DNA of 64,000 bases from Dichetophora obliterata. Taxonomy: Eukaryota > Arthropoda > Insecta > Diptera > Sciomyzidae. Positions 11,284-21,939 of the stretch are shown here, piece after piece. The notes below the pieces were generated by a model. It saw only the letters and a list, made by a program, of their open reading frames with translations, was not told where the DNA came from and did no database searches. Both the position numbers and the translations under genes were made by a program. Each line of letters starts with the position of its first letter. The first letter of the stretch is position 1. The stretch is taken from the NCBI GenBank assembly GCA_963920525.1, contig OY986439.1:24998819-25062818 (forward strand), read 5' to 3'.

Positions 11284-13166
11284 ACTTACTTTACTTAGTT
11301 GGCGCTACAACCGTATGTCGGTCTTGGCCTCATCTAAGAATTTGCGCCAGCCATTTCTGTCTTTCGCTTGCTGGCGCCAGTTGGAAATTCCAAGCTTCGT
11401 CAGGTTGTCCTCTATTTGGTCTTTCCAACGAAGATGCGGTCGTCCTCTTCTGCGTTGACCGCCGCTGGGTACCGAATCGAATGTTTTCTTCACTGGAGCA
11501 TCGTCTTTCATGCGCTGAACATGACCAAGCCAGCGAAGCCGCTCGATTTTAATGCGCTTGACTATGTCGATGTCAGCGTACAGCTCATACAGTTCATCAT
11601 TCCACCGTATTCGGACCTCACCATTGACGCAGATTGGTCCGTAGATCTTACGAAGAATCTTTCTCTCGAATGCTCCTAAAGTCTTTTCATCTAAACTGCT
11701 CAGCGTCCAGGTTTGTGATGCGTAAAGTAGGACGGGCATGATGAGCGATTTATAGAGCGTGATTTTCGTTCGTCGAGAGAGGGCTCTGCTTCTCAATTGC
11801 CTACTGAGCCCAAAGTAACACCTGTTGGCAAGAGTTATTCTTCGTTTGATCTCAATGCTGATGTCGTTGGTTGAATTAATGCTGGATCCTAGATAAACGA
11901 AGTTCTTCACAACCTCGAATGAGGTATTGTCAACGATAACGTGGGTTCCAAGACGCTGGGACTGTTTGTTTGTTGACACCAAGTATTTCGTCTTATCTGC
12001 ATTCACTGACAGACCCATTCGACTTGACTCTCTTTCTAATCTGGAAAATGCTGCACTGACTTCGCGCGTATTATGGCCAATGATATCTATGTCATCAGCA
12101 TACGCAAGCAGCATAACACTCTTGTAGAATATTGTGCCACTACGTCTCAGATCAGCAGCTCGGATGATCTTTTCCATCATTAGGTTGAAAAAGTCGCACG
12201 ATAAGGAATCACCTTGTCTGAAACCTCGTTTGGTAATAAATGGTGGGGAGAGGTCCTTCCCGATTTTAACTGCACTGCTGGTGCTGCTCAGTGTCATCCT
12301 GCAAAGTCGTATTAGTTTTGCAGGAATACCAAATTCAGACATGGTGGAGTACAGGTGCTTCCTTATTGGGCTGTCGAAGGCGGCTTTGTAGTCGACAAAA
12401 AGATGGTGGGTGTCGACTTGTTTTTCTTGAGTCTTTTGCAAGATTTGTCGTAGCGTGAAAATCTGGTCGATGGTGGACTTTCCAGGTCTGAAGCCACACT
12501 GGTAAGGTCCGATCAGTTCGTTTACAATGGGCTTCAATCTTTCACATAAAACGCTCGACAGGACCTTATATGCGATATTAAGAAGGCTTATCCCACGGTA
12601 ATTGGCACAGATAGTGGGATCGCCTTTCTTGTGGATTGGGCAGAGCACACTGAGATTCCAATCGTTCGGAATGCATTCTTGCGACCATATTCTGCATAGA
12701 AGCTCGTGAATACATTTAAGTAGAGATTCGCCTCCGTTCTTAAACAGCTCAGCAGGTAAGCTATCAGCTCCCGCGGCTTTGTTATTTTTAAGCCGAGCTA
12801 TAGCTGTCAGAACTTCATCATAGTCGGGCAGCGGAACCTCGACGCTGTCATCCGCAATTGGGGTTTCCGGAATATCATCTCTATTGGCGGGATTGTTGTC
12901 AGCGTCGCCATTTAGAAGCTTAGAGAAGTGTTCCCTCCATAACGTCAGTGTACTTTGGACATCTGTCACTAGATTCCCGTTTTCATCCTTGCAGGAAGAG
13001 GCTCCGGTTTTAAAACCATCGGCTAGGCGTCTTATTTTTTCGAAAAATGTTCAGGCCTCATTCCTGTCACCATACATCTCAATCTTCTCCTGCTCGCGCT
13101 TTTTGCCTCTCTTTTTTTCCGCCTGAGAATATGTCTCTCTTCCCTCCTCTTTTCTTTGTATCGCAA
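11284..13166 (-). mobile_element. 5'-truncated RTE-like retrotransposon with 14-bp TSD
   Basis: TAAATGGAAATATT occurs at 11270-11283 and 13167-13180, exactly bracketing the element. On the - strand the 3' end is a short run of AAGT/AAAGT words, as in RTE-clade elements, and the 5' end is truncated inside the ORF, before the reverse transcriptase, so the endonuclease is absent. The target is the TIR element at 7420-13524. Confidence 0.85.
11305..13130 (-). pseudogene. RTE-like reverse transcriptase, 5'-truncated, one stop
   Basis: The frame is open from 13053 down to its natural stop at 11305, about 580 codons. It carries AIARLKNNKAAGADSLPAEL, NYRGISLLNIAYKVLSSVL, QCGFRPGKSTIDQIFTLRQ, DYKAAFDSPIRK, FRQGDSLSCDFFNLMME, the catalytic YADD (in LLAYADDIDIIG), FVYLGSSI, and the C-terminal LRWLGHVQRM with RRRGRPHLRWKDQ. 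That C-terminal block is typical of RTE-type elements. Upstream of 13053 a TGA replaces what is probably Trp (RNEA-stop-TFFEKIRRL), and the reading continues to about 13130 with KKREQEKIEMYGDRNEA. The endonuclease half is missing through 5' truncation. Lack of frameshifts points to a fairly recent copy, younger than the element it sits in. Confidence 0.85.
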
Positions 13167-13524
13167 TAAATGGAAATATTGCTACACTTTATTGATGAAC
13201 ATCTGCAGCTGGGCCACAATTACGTGCAAGCATAGTGCAGGAACGACATTCCATCTATTTGTTAAGGACCACTTTAACAAACAAGCGCCCAAAACATTTA
13301 AAAATTATTTTTATTATTGCCAACCAGAAAAATAGCCAAACGATACCAAATTAGCTATCGCGCCAAGCAATCGTTTCGACGATACCATTTGACAGTTGTT
13401 TGCCATACATGAAGCAAGCAAAACGATATCGTTTAGACGATGCATAAAATTAAAGGTTACGTGATGTTAAAGTATCGTTGAAACGATATCGTCAAACGAT
13501 TCTCGTCATACGTGATGAGAGCCC

Positions 13525-14249
13525 TGTGCATTAGACCTTCCCGTTTTTTTGACTTTTTCGAAAAGTTCCCAGAATACGTTGATTTCTGATTTTACTCTTA
13601 AAATCATGAATTTTAGTATATAAAACTTTAATATTAACTAACGGTAAATAGTCGCGCAATCGGCTTAAAGGCTTTTTTGCTAAAAATGCATTTTGTCGAA
13701 AAACAAGAAATTTCTTCTTCAGTATTTTGCATATAACTATGAAACTAATGAAACAATTTTTATCAATTTATATTTATTTAAAAGCTTATAAAATTTTCCT
13801 TCTTATGATATAAGAAAAATTACATATTGTTCAGTACATTTTTTTAAAAAACTTTGCAAAGTGAAATTTTGATTAAAATTTTTTCGAAAATTTGATAACT
13901 TCAGCTCACATTACAAGAGCATGAAGAAGAAATTTATAATTATGTACATTTCTTTTTTTGAGTAATTTTACAGCAAAAATTTTTATGTATAATTCTGGAA
14001 ATTTTGCTTAGCTCAATTTCATGTCGACAAAAAAATCTTAAAGCACAGTTAATTGGTTTTCTTATTCGTTTATCTTCTATATAATTTTTTTTCACTTTTA
14101 CTTTTTTTTATAATCAGCAGTCAGTTTGCAATTTAGTATTGCAATGTACAATAAATCTAAGCTATGGATTTTAGTGTTGCATATATATGCAATAGCATTG
14201 TAACTTCATTCCTTTTTATTTTCTTAGTGTAGAGTCCTATTTTCTTTTA
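13525..14249. other. AT-rich spacer, nothing recognised
   Basis: Poly-A/T-rich sequence between the TIR element and the next retrotransposon. No coding motif, repeat array or terminal repeat is apparent. Confidence 0.5.
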
Positions 14250-15707
14250 CGACCAGCCCTGATAAAATTCCAAGCTGTATTTTAAAGCAATGTGCTACAA
14301 ACCTTAGTTTACCTCTAGCAAACATTTTTAATATTTCCTTGCATAGTGGTTATTTTCCGATTATATGGAAGGATTCTTATATTATACCCCTTCATAAATC
14401 TGGCTCCAAGATAGATGATTCTAACTATCGAGGAATTGCAAAATTAAGTGCAATCCCTAAGTTATTTGAGAAAATCATAACTGATCAATTAACCCACTCC
14501 GTGTCTTCCACCATTTCTGTCTTTCAACATGGTTTTCTGAAGGGTAAGTCCACTACAACAAACCTCTTAGAGTTTACTACGCGTGTTATAAATGGTTTTA
14601 CTTTGGGACTGCAGACTGATGTTATTTATACGGACTTTAGCAAAGCTTTTGACAGTGTTTATCATAATCTTCTTTTGAAAAAACTCCACCTTATTGGGTT
14701 TCCTGTCACATTATTAAATTGGATAAATTCGTATTTATCTTGACGTACTCAAAAGGTTTTGTATAAGAATTCTCTTTCAAAAAGCATTTCGGTCACTTCT
14801 GGCGTTCCTCAGGGCAGTCATCTTGGACCGGTTTTATTTTTACTATTCATTAATGATCTTCCTTCGGTAATAAAACACTGTAACGTCTTAATGTACGCTG
14901 ACGACGTGAATCTTTTTCTTTGTTACAAATCACCCGAAGAACGACAATCTGATCTAAATAGATTTGTGGACTGGTGTAGCTTAAATATATTAAATCTAAA
15001 CTTAGAAAAATGTAAGCAAATTACATTCTCGCGAAGTTCTGCTAGTAACATAAATTACACTATAAATAACACTAACTTAGAAATAGTTTCCAGTTTTCTC
15101 GATCTTGGTGTTATTATGGATTCAAAACTTCACTTCAATCTCCACGTTAATATGGTGATAAATAAGGCAAGAGGAGTCCTTGGTTTCATTAAAAGATGGG
15201 CTAAAGAATTCAGTGATCCCTTTACTACTAAATTATTATATACCTCTCTCGTAAGGCCAATTCTTGAATATGCATCAGTTATATGGAACCCACAATATAA
15301 TGTCTACATCGACGCCATAGAATCCGTTCAAAAACAGTTTTTACTTTTTGCTTTACGTCATAGTCGTTGGAACCCCAATATTATGCTTCCATCGTATGAA
15401 ATACGCCTTAAAATTATTTTACTACCTTCCCTAAGAAGCAGAAGAATGATGCTTAATGTCATGTTTCTGTATAAATAACTTCGTGGCGAGATTAATTCGG
15501 AATATCTCATCTCAGCTCTAAATTTTAACATCCCAAGGAGAGGAACTAAACATTTTCTGTTTTTCAAGTTGAGTCAGTGCAGTTCTAATTACGCTCTTCA
15601 TGAACCTTTACGATGTATGTGATTTCAATGCCAACTTCAACATGATTAATTTTTCTGATTCGGTAGACGTCTTAAAACGGAAAATTATATTACATTTAAA
15701 TAATTAA
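14250..15707 (+). pseudogene. Non-LTR reverse transcriptase, 5'-truncated, broken
   Basis: The frame starts without a start codon near 14250 (SPDKIPSCILKQC) and holds NYRGIAKLSAIPKLFEKII, HGFLKGKSTTTNLL, TDFSKAFDSVYHNLLLKKL, then a TGA at 14741-14743, then GVPQGSHLGPVLFLLFIND, catalytic YADD (LMYADDVNLFL), and the thumb/C-terminal LVRPILEYASVIWNPQY and ESVQKQFLLFALR. A TAA at 15476-15478 falls in LYK-stop-LRGEINSEYL. A frameshift near 15615 is needed to reach the usual end ...VLKRKIILHLNN and stop at 15705-15707. It belongs to the Jockey/CR1/R1-like superfamily; I cannot fix the clade. Target duplication and 3' tail are not clear, so the 3' boundary of the element is unknown. Two stops plus a frameshift make it older than its two neighbours. 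Confidence 0.8.
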
Positions 15708-15995
15708 ATCAATTTCCTTCATCCTATTATACCTAACGCAGTTTTATAACAATGTAATATCGGTAATTGAGATTGTTCTGTTTCTCCTTTTTGTCTCGAT
15801 ATTATGTTTTATTAAGTAAGCACCATCAAACATGAATCGTTTTTAAAACTTACTTTTTAATTATTCAATATTTTACTTTTAATTTAAAATCGAATTGTGA
15901 TTTACGTACTCACGTGGTTTCCTGATTTGAAATTAGACTGAACTTACACTATCACCACAGTATATCTCTTTTCCACACAAGCTTATGCCTGCGTT

Positions 15996-16885
15996 GGCCC
16001 AAATGCATATCCAAGTAATTGGGATTTTGATTTGGCGGATATGCGATTTATCTCATTTCCACGTAGGTCCTTGGGCTGGACAATGGCCGCAAACCAGTTA
16101 AAATGAGTTTTTGTGTTTTGGATTGTTTTTGAAATCAGGATTGTTTTTTTGGGTACCTTAAATTAATTATCACTATAATTTATTCCGATGTTGCTTATTT
16201 ATATGGAATTAAATATACTTAAACACGTGTTTGTTATATATTAAATTTTTATATTCCGCTGAAAAGCCAATTAATGTGCTTAGTGGAAAATCCTAATGGT
16301 CAATAGATGGTATGTTTTAGTACGTAGGTACATTCTGTCTGTCCCGGCTGATCCGGGCAGGATCTAGAATGTAAATCGTGCATGCGTATAGGTCGCGTAT
16401 ACGTATCTTTGGAAGATTCATACCTCCGGGCGAATCAAAAAAAAATAAATAAATTCCGACACAGGCCCAAATGCATATCTGACTAATTGAGATTTTGATT
16501 TGGCGGATATGAGATTTATCTCATTTTCACGTAGGTCCTTGGGTTGAACAATGGCCGCAAACCAGTTAAAATGAGTTTAGTGTTTTTGATTGTTTTTCGG
16601 GTACCTTAAATTGATAATTACTATTATTTAATTCGATGTTGCTTATTTATATAGAATCAAGTATACTTAAATACGCGTTTTATATATATTAAATTTTTAA
16701 ATTCCGCTGAAAAGCCAATTAATGTGCTTAGTAGAAAATCCTAATGACCAATAGGGGGTATGTTTTAGTACGTAGGTGCATTCTGTCTGTCCCGGCTGAT
16801 TCGGGCAGATTTTAGAAAGTAAATCGTGCATGCGTATAGGACGGGATACGTATCGTTGGAAGACTTCATACCTCCGGGCGAATCC
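15996..16885. repeat. Two-copy tandem repeat of about 450-470 bp
   Basis: GGCCCAAATGCATATC starts copies at 15996 and 16464; both end in CCTCCGGGCGAATC followed by A-rich sequence (16437 and 16885). They share GACAATGGCCGC (once GAACAATGGCCGC), TTCTGTCTGTCCCGGCTGAT and CGTGCATGCGTATAGG. Identity is high (by eye about 90%). The A-rich end of each copy suggests retroposed 3' ends or a tandem UTR repeat. No coding frame crosses it. The parent family is not recognised. Confidence 0.8.
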
Positions 16886-17420
16886 AAAAAAAAAAAAAAG
16901 TAAAAATATATTTTACCATTTTGCAAATGATATGGTGCAAGACCATTTGCATTGGATTGTGAATATTCCTAGTTTGTTCTCAGCATAACGATGCATTTTA
17001 TTGCATTCTACTGTTATTTTTTTTATTGTTATACAGCTTTTCTGCTATGAGTTTGCCTTTGAGACCTACACTGGCTTTACTATACTCTACAGTTTTTTGA
17101 AATTTTTCTTCTAAGTAATTTATTGAGATGAATCCTTTCAGTTCAAGCTAGCTTGAGCTTGATAATTTTGAATCAAGTATAGCTTGTAATTGAATATAAA
17201 TAAGCCCACGCACAGTTTGCAATTATTCTAGCTTACAAGCGAACGGCACTAAGTGTCAAGTAAAGGAAAGCTTGATGCCTTCGGCAAAAGCTTGTAAGCC
17301 TCGCAAGTATCCAAATTATTGAATTAAAGCAAGTATCCAAAAAATTCAATAAGCTTCTTTAGAGAAAGCTTAAGCGTAATAGGACTTTTAAGGATTCTGT
17401 GGACTCCGTGGTGTAAAGTT
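16886..17420. other. Spacer with dense AGCTT words
   Basis: Between 17140 and 17390 the words AAGCTT, AGCTTG and CAAGCTAGCTTGAGCTTG recur many times in both orientations. I see no gene. It borders the foldback-like copy on its left, in the place where that copy should have its left end. Confidence 0.4.
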
Positions 17421-18452
17421 TTAGGGTAAATGATTTCGAAGATGCTGTCAAAGTTTAAAATTTAAGATGACGGATAGAGTTGCCACCTAGATTTTTTTAT
17501 TTTTGCGAATTCTTGTAATTTTGAAATTCTGACAACGGATTTGATTTCGAATATAATGTCACAGTTTTAAAATTTAAGATGGAAGTTAGGGTTGCCAACT
17601 AAATTTTTACCACAGTATTGCCACCTAATAATATGTATTTTTAAAAGTTTTAAACATCATTTATCAGTGCTAAGGGGTCGCTGATTTCGAATCTAAAGTC
17701 AGAATGTTAAAATTCAAGATGGTGGGTAGTGTTGCCTCCTTAATTTTTTGTAGTTTTATGAATTCGGGGCACCAAAAATGGGTCGCTGAATCTGAATCTG
17801 AATCCGTTGTCAGAATTTCAAAATTATAAAATTGGGGCTGCCACCTAATTGTATGTCATTTCAATAGTTTTAAACGTCCTTTATCAGTGTTAAGGGGTCG
17901 CTGATTTCGAATCTAAGGTCAGACTTTTTGGTATACCATTATTTTGTTGCCAGCCCCGAATTCATAAAACTAAAAAAAATTAAAGTGGCAACACTACCCA
18001 CCATCTTCAATTTTACAGTTCTGAATTCAGATTCGAAATCAGCAACCCCCTTACACTGTTAAATGATGTTTAACATTCTTAAAAATACATATTATTAGGT
18101 GGCAATACTGTGGTAAAAATTGAGGTGGCAACCCTAACCTCCATCTTAAATTTTAAAACTGTGACATTATATTCGAAATCAAATCCGTTGTCAGAATTTC
18201 AAAATAACAAGAATTCGCAAAAATAAAAAAAAATCTAGGTGGCAACTCTATCATCTTAAATTTTAAATTTTGACAGCATTTTCGAAATCATTTACCCTAA
18301 AATGGCGCTAACCGAAACCACAACTTGCCGTTAACTTAATCAGCACTTAACTGACAGTTCAACCTTAACCGAATATTGAGAAAGGGCTTTTTTGCTAACT
18401 GCTGGTTAAAGTTCTGATTAGTGCTTAACCGGACATTGAGAAAGCGGCTCTT
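17421..18452. mobile_element. Foldback-like element, copy A, left end missing
   Basis: From TAGGGTAAATGATTTCG the sequence matches the copies at 33364-34652 and 41081-42303 to the right end GAGAAAGCGGCTCTTA. The terminal 150 or so bases of the left arm are absent, while the right arm is complete. The interior is made of repeated, mutually inverted units built on GTTGCCACCT and AAGATGG, so it can fold into a long stem. No transposase is encoded. Confidence 0.8.
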
Positions 18453-20115
18453 ACTGTTTTAAAATTTATTTTTAATTTGCTTTATAATAAATAATTACAA
18501 AATATTTGCACTCGTTTTTCATTTTAATTTTTTGTATGAAGAACTGGAATTAAAAAAGGTAATTTTACTCAATAAAGTTTATTTATAGGTCCGAGTTTTT
18601 GTTGGTGTTTCATTTCCCTTTATTTCATTTAACTTTTTTGGGTCTGTAGAATATAAAATTTTAAAAATGCATTTCATCTTACACTCATCTTTTTGAAATA
18701 ACTTCACTCACTTGGATAGCACTTTGAAAAAAATCAAAAAAAGTTTTTACAATCGATTTTCAAACACGATGTCTGTAGCTGCCACAAGCAATACGTCTCT
18801 ACACTTAGGTGCAACTACAATTACGAGTCATGGCAAAAGACAAACTTGACAGTTGAAAGATTGGCTATATTGGAAAGAAAAATAAGTAATGGTTCACAAG
18901 CTCCTTCCCCTACTTCTCCGAAAACTCAAATTTGAAAACAAAAAATAACTGAAAATTGTTTAAATGGTTCAATAAAAACTTTTATTAGACCAAAAATTTT
19001 GTGTTGTTTAATTTAAAAGTCGTTAAAATTTTTAATTTTTCAAAACTTAGTTTCACAGAGAAAAGAATCTTACAAGCTTTAAAATAAGACACTTATTATG
19101 CAAATTGGTTTATTCGTTTGACTTTAGATGCAAATATGAATAACTTGGGTTTAGAGAAACGCTTTAAAGAATCTATCATATAACTATGCCAGACTTTTTC
19201 CAAACAGCTTAATTAATGTAATTAATTTGATAACCAAGTTTCTATTACTTCGAAAACAGTTTGAATTAGGAAATATCCTTTGGGCACAAAATATTCAAAA
19301 AATATACATAAGCAAATGCAATAACAATTTTTGGGTGATTTACAGTATTATGTTCCCTTAAGAAATTTTACTTAAAAACACCATTGTATAGGAAAAGCCA
19401 TTGTATATTTCTAGAATAAATCTATTCCCTTGAATGTGAAATTAATCTTTTAACCATTAAAATGAATGGCATGCAATAAATTTGTGTAAACAGTTTTTTA
19501 TTATGTTAAAAACAAAAACAAAAATAATAAAATTCAAATTAAATCCCAGAAATACGCTTAAATGTTTTAAACAACACACAGCAATGCAAACACAGAGAAA
19601 ACAGGCAGAATAAGTGAAATGATTGCGTGTACAAATAAAAAGGAACTCATGCCTATCAACATATCAATAACAAACAACATCAAATCACGACAACACACAA
19701 ACTTGGCATGCTACGCACGAATTCCCCAAAGATACTCAAGGATATTGGTAACCGAAAAGAACATTGTTGTAATTATGTTTGCAGCATGCGAACCGCAATT
19801 CTTTTGTTCAGTGACGCAATATATTGGATACGTTCAATATTGACTAGAAACAAACAAATAAACAAACAAACACTAAAAAAGAGACAAATTAGCAATAAAT
19901 GCAAATAATTGAAGGTAATAGTACTTGCATATAAGAAAAAAGTATTTCTACATAAATACAAAATAAAAAATAATGAAAAAGTAATGGAAATTCAAAAGGA
20001 TCTGATGAGAATTGCTTATGGTTTAAGCTAAATTTTCCTCATTGACAAAATCACTTAACAAATCATCAAAGCTAACTGAAAATGTTGGCCCATAGCTGTG
20101 TTTCAGAATCTTACT
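18453..20115. other. AT-rich DNA, nothing recognised
   Basis: No coding motif, inverted-repeat pair or array is visible. Short open frames near 19619-19961 have the composition of shadows. Confidence 0.5.
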
Positions 20116-20251
20116 GCATGTTTATGTAAAACGAAACGAAGGCTGAACGTGGTGTGCGACACGATAAGCAATACATTTTTCCATATCAAAAAATATTGGT
20201 GCTTGTTTCTTTCACGACGTTCAGCGTTCGTTTCGTTTTACATAAACATGC
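20116..20251. repeat. Hairpin with 39-bp arms and 58-bp loop
   Basis: Left arm 20116-20154 and right arm 20213-20251 are reverse complements with two mismatches in 39 (CGAAGGCTGAACGTGGTG against CGAACGCTGAACGTCGTG on the complement). The flanks do not continue the match. It could be a small MITE, or if transcribed a long hairpin precursor of small RNAs. No mature-RNA evidence is available. Confidence 0.8.
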
Positions 20252-21939
20252 ATTTAATCTGGTGGAAAAAACAGCAAGTAGCAGCAATAAAAACCATAAC
20301 TTCATTCAGGGCCAAAGTTGTGTAAGTGAAGGAAAATCATTAAAATCGTGTGCATTAACCTCATGCAGGCACACACCTACACAAACGCATATGTATGTGT
20401 GTATACCTCATGTATTGGGATCTCTATCGTGATGGTTTTAATGAAGCAGCTAAACAACGACCGCAACACGAAAAGGATGCTGAAGCAGATAGTTAAGCAT
20501 TTGATAAAAGTATTTTTTGACAAGTTACGCTGACTCATTTCATGAGTGTTATTGCTTGTAGAACTTTTTCATCTTGTGTATACACATTCATTAAATATAA
20601 GCTTTTCAAATGCTGCAACTTATTATAAAATATTTTTTAACCTTTCCTCAAAATTAGTATTCATCAAAAGGGGTTGTATTGGAACCTAAATGGTTAAACA
20701 ATATGCCAACATTTTTAGCGGATATGGCACCTTGCAGACAATGACTGCAAACTTTAATGTGTAAAATTATAAAAAAATGTTACAGATGAATTTTTTTCAA
20801 TCTGTTTACTTCAAAAATCTTTTTTATAATAATTTTATGGATGCCAGCCTCCAGCATCCAATCACTAACAGTTTTGAAAATTTTGACAATTTTTTAAAGT
20901 CTAAGTGATAAAACTACCACTTAAGGAAACCTTATGCGAACAAGGCACTTGAGTAGGAGGGACAACTGAGCCGTAGAGTATCAAGATATAGACACCGACT
21001 TTTTATACGTATCTAAACTTGCGTGCGGCACTAAAGCAATTTATAAAAACTGTTTATAAAGCAGTTTAAAAGCTGAGCTGGAAACATTAGCCCACGCATG
21101 GATAAACGTACACACACTCACTCACAAACACCCACCCACATTGCCATTTTGCCGCAAAACCACATCATAGTTCAAGCATTAAATCGATATATTTCCGCTT
21201 TGTTGAGCACGTGACCTAAAACTATTAGTTTTGTTAATTTCGTGTGTCGCAAAGCAGCTGAGCAAAACTTAATTTCATAAAAAAAATAATTGAAATGAGT
21301 TCTTATGTAACCAACAGGGTAACAAAATGGGTCAACATAAAGCAAACCCTTTTTTTCCTACAATAACATTTTTATTTTATATTAAAAAGAACATACATAT
21401 ACATTAAAATAACTAAGTTCTTATCGTACTATAAATAAATAAATCAAAATAAGATTCGGGATTTAATTTTTGTATATTTAAAGTATGAATAACGATAACA
21501 TTCGGTTTTTTTTTTTTAAAACAAGAAGAAAAAAAATACTATGCAATTCTTTTTGCCAAAACGCAGAAATTAAGAGAAAGATTTATTAACGATATTTGCT
21601 TTTAAAACAGCTTAGTGCCATTATTTAAAAATTTTTGCATTTCGGGATACAAAAAAATTCCGGGATCCCAAGCTCACGAATTTAAAATCCCGAAATCCCG
21701 CTATTTGTAAAAACCCTTAGGGACAGAAAGCCCTAGTTGTTACACAGACGAATAAAGTAAACTTTATTAAAGTTGAAAAGTTATCTTAACAATGAAAAAA
21801 TACTATCGATCTAATCCACATAAATCAAATTTTGTCACATCTAGCTTACAGTTCAGCATTACAATGTAATCACAAACAAATTATTACATGCGGGATGTCC
21901 AAAAGACAAATTAGAAAATTTAATTGAAAAATTAGAATT
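20252..21939. other. AT-rich DNA with short simple repeats
   Basis: Contains small CA-rich patches (20365-20405, 21105-21140) and a palindrome-rich GGGATCCC/CCCGAAATCCCG patch near 21640-21705 next to CCTTAGGGACAGAAAGCCCT. No gene is recognised. Confidence 0.4.

Larger units (their letters stand above)
7420..13524. mobile_element. TIR element (about 680 bp) split by two retrotransposons
   Basis: The left end GGGCTCTCATCACGTA (7420) is repeated inverted as TACGTGATGAGAGCCC (ends 13524). Inside both arms are further inverted words around ACGATATCGT and TTTGCTTCAT (10999-11040 against 13395-13440). After removing the two non-LTR elements (7468-10998 and 11284-13166 plus one target copy), about 680 bases remain, a MITE-sized non-autonomous DNA element with long, imperfect inverted repeats. 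I see no clear target-site duplication and no transposase. Superfamily is left open. Confidence 0.65.

Noticed and set aside
21640..21740. Possible element end near CCTTAGGGACAGAAAGCCCT
   Set aside because: No matching partner end or duplication found.
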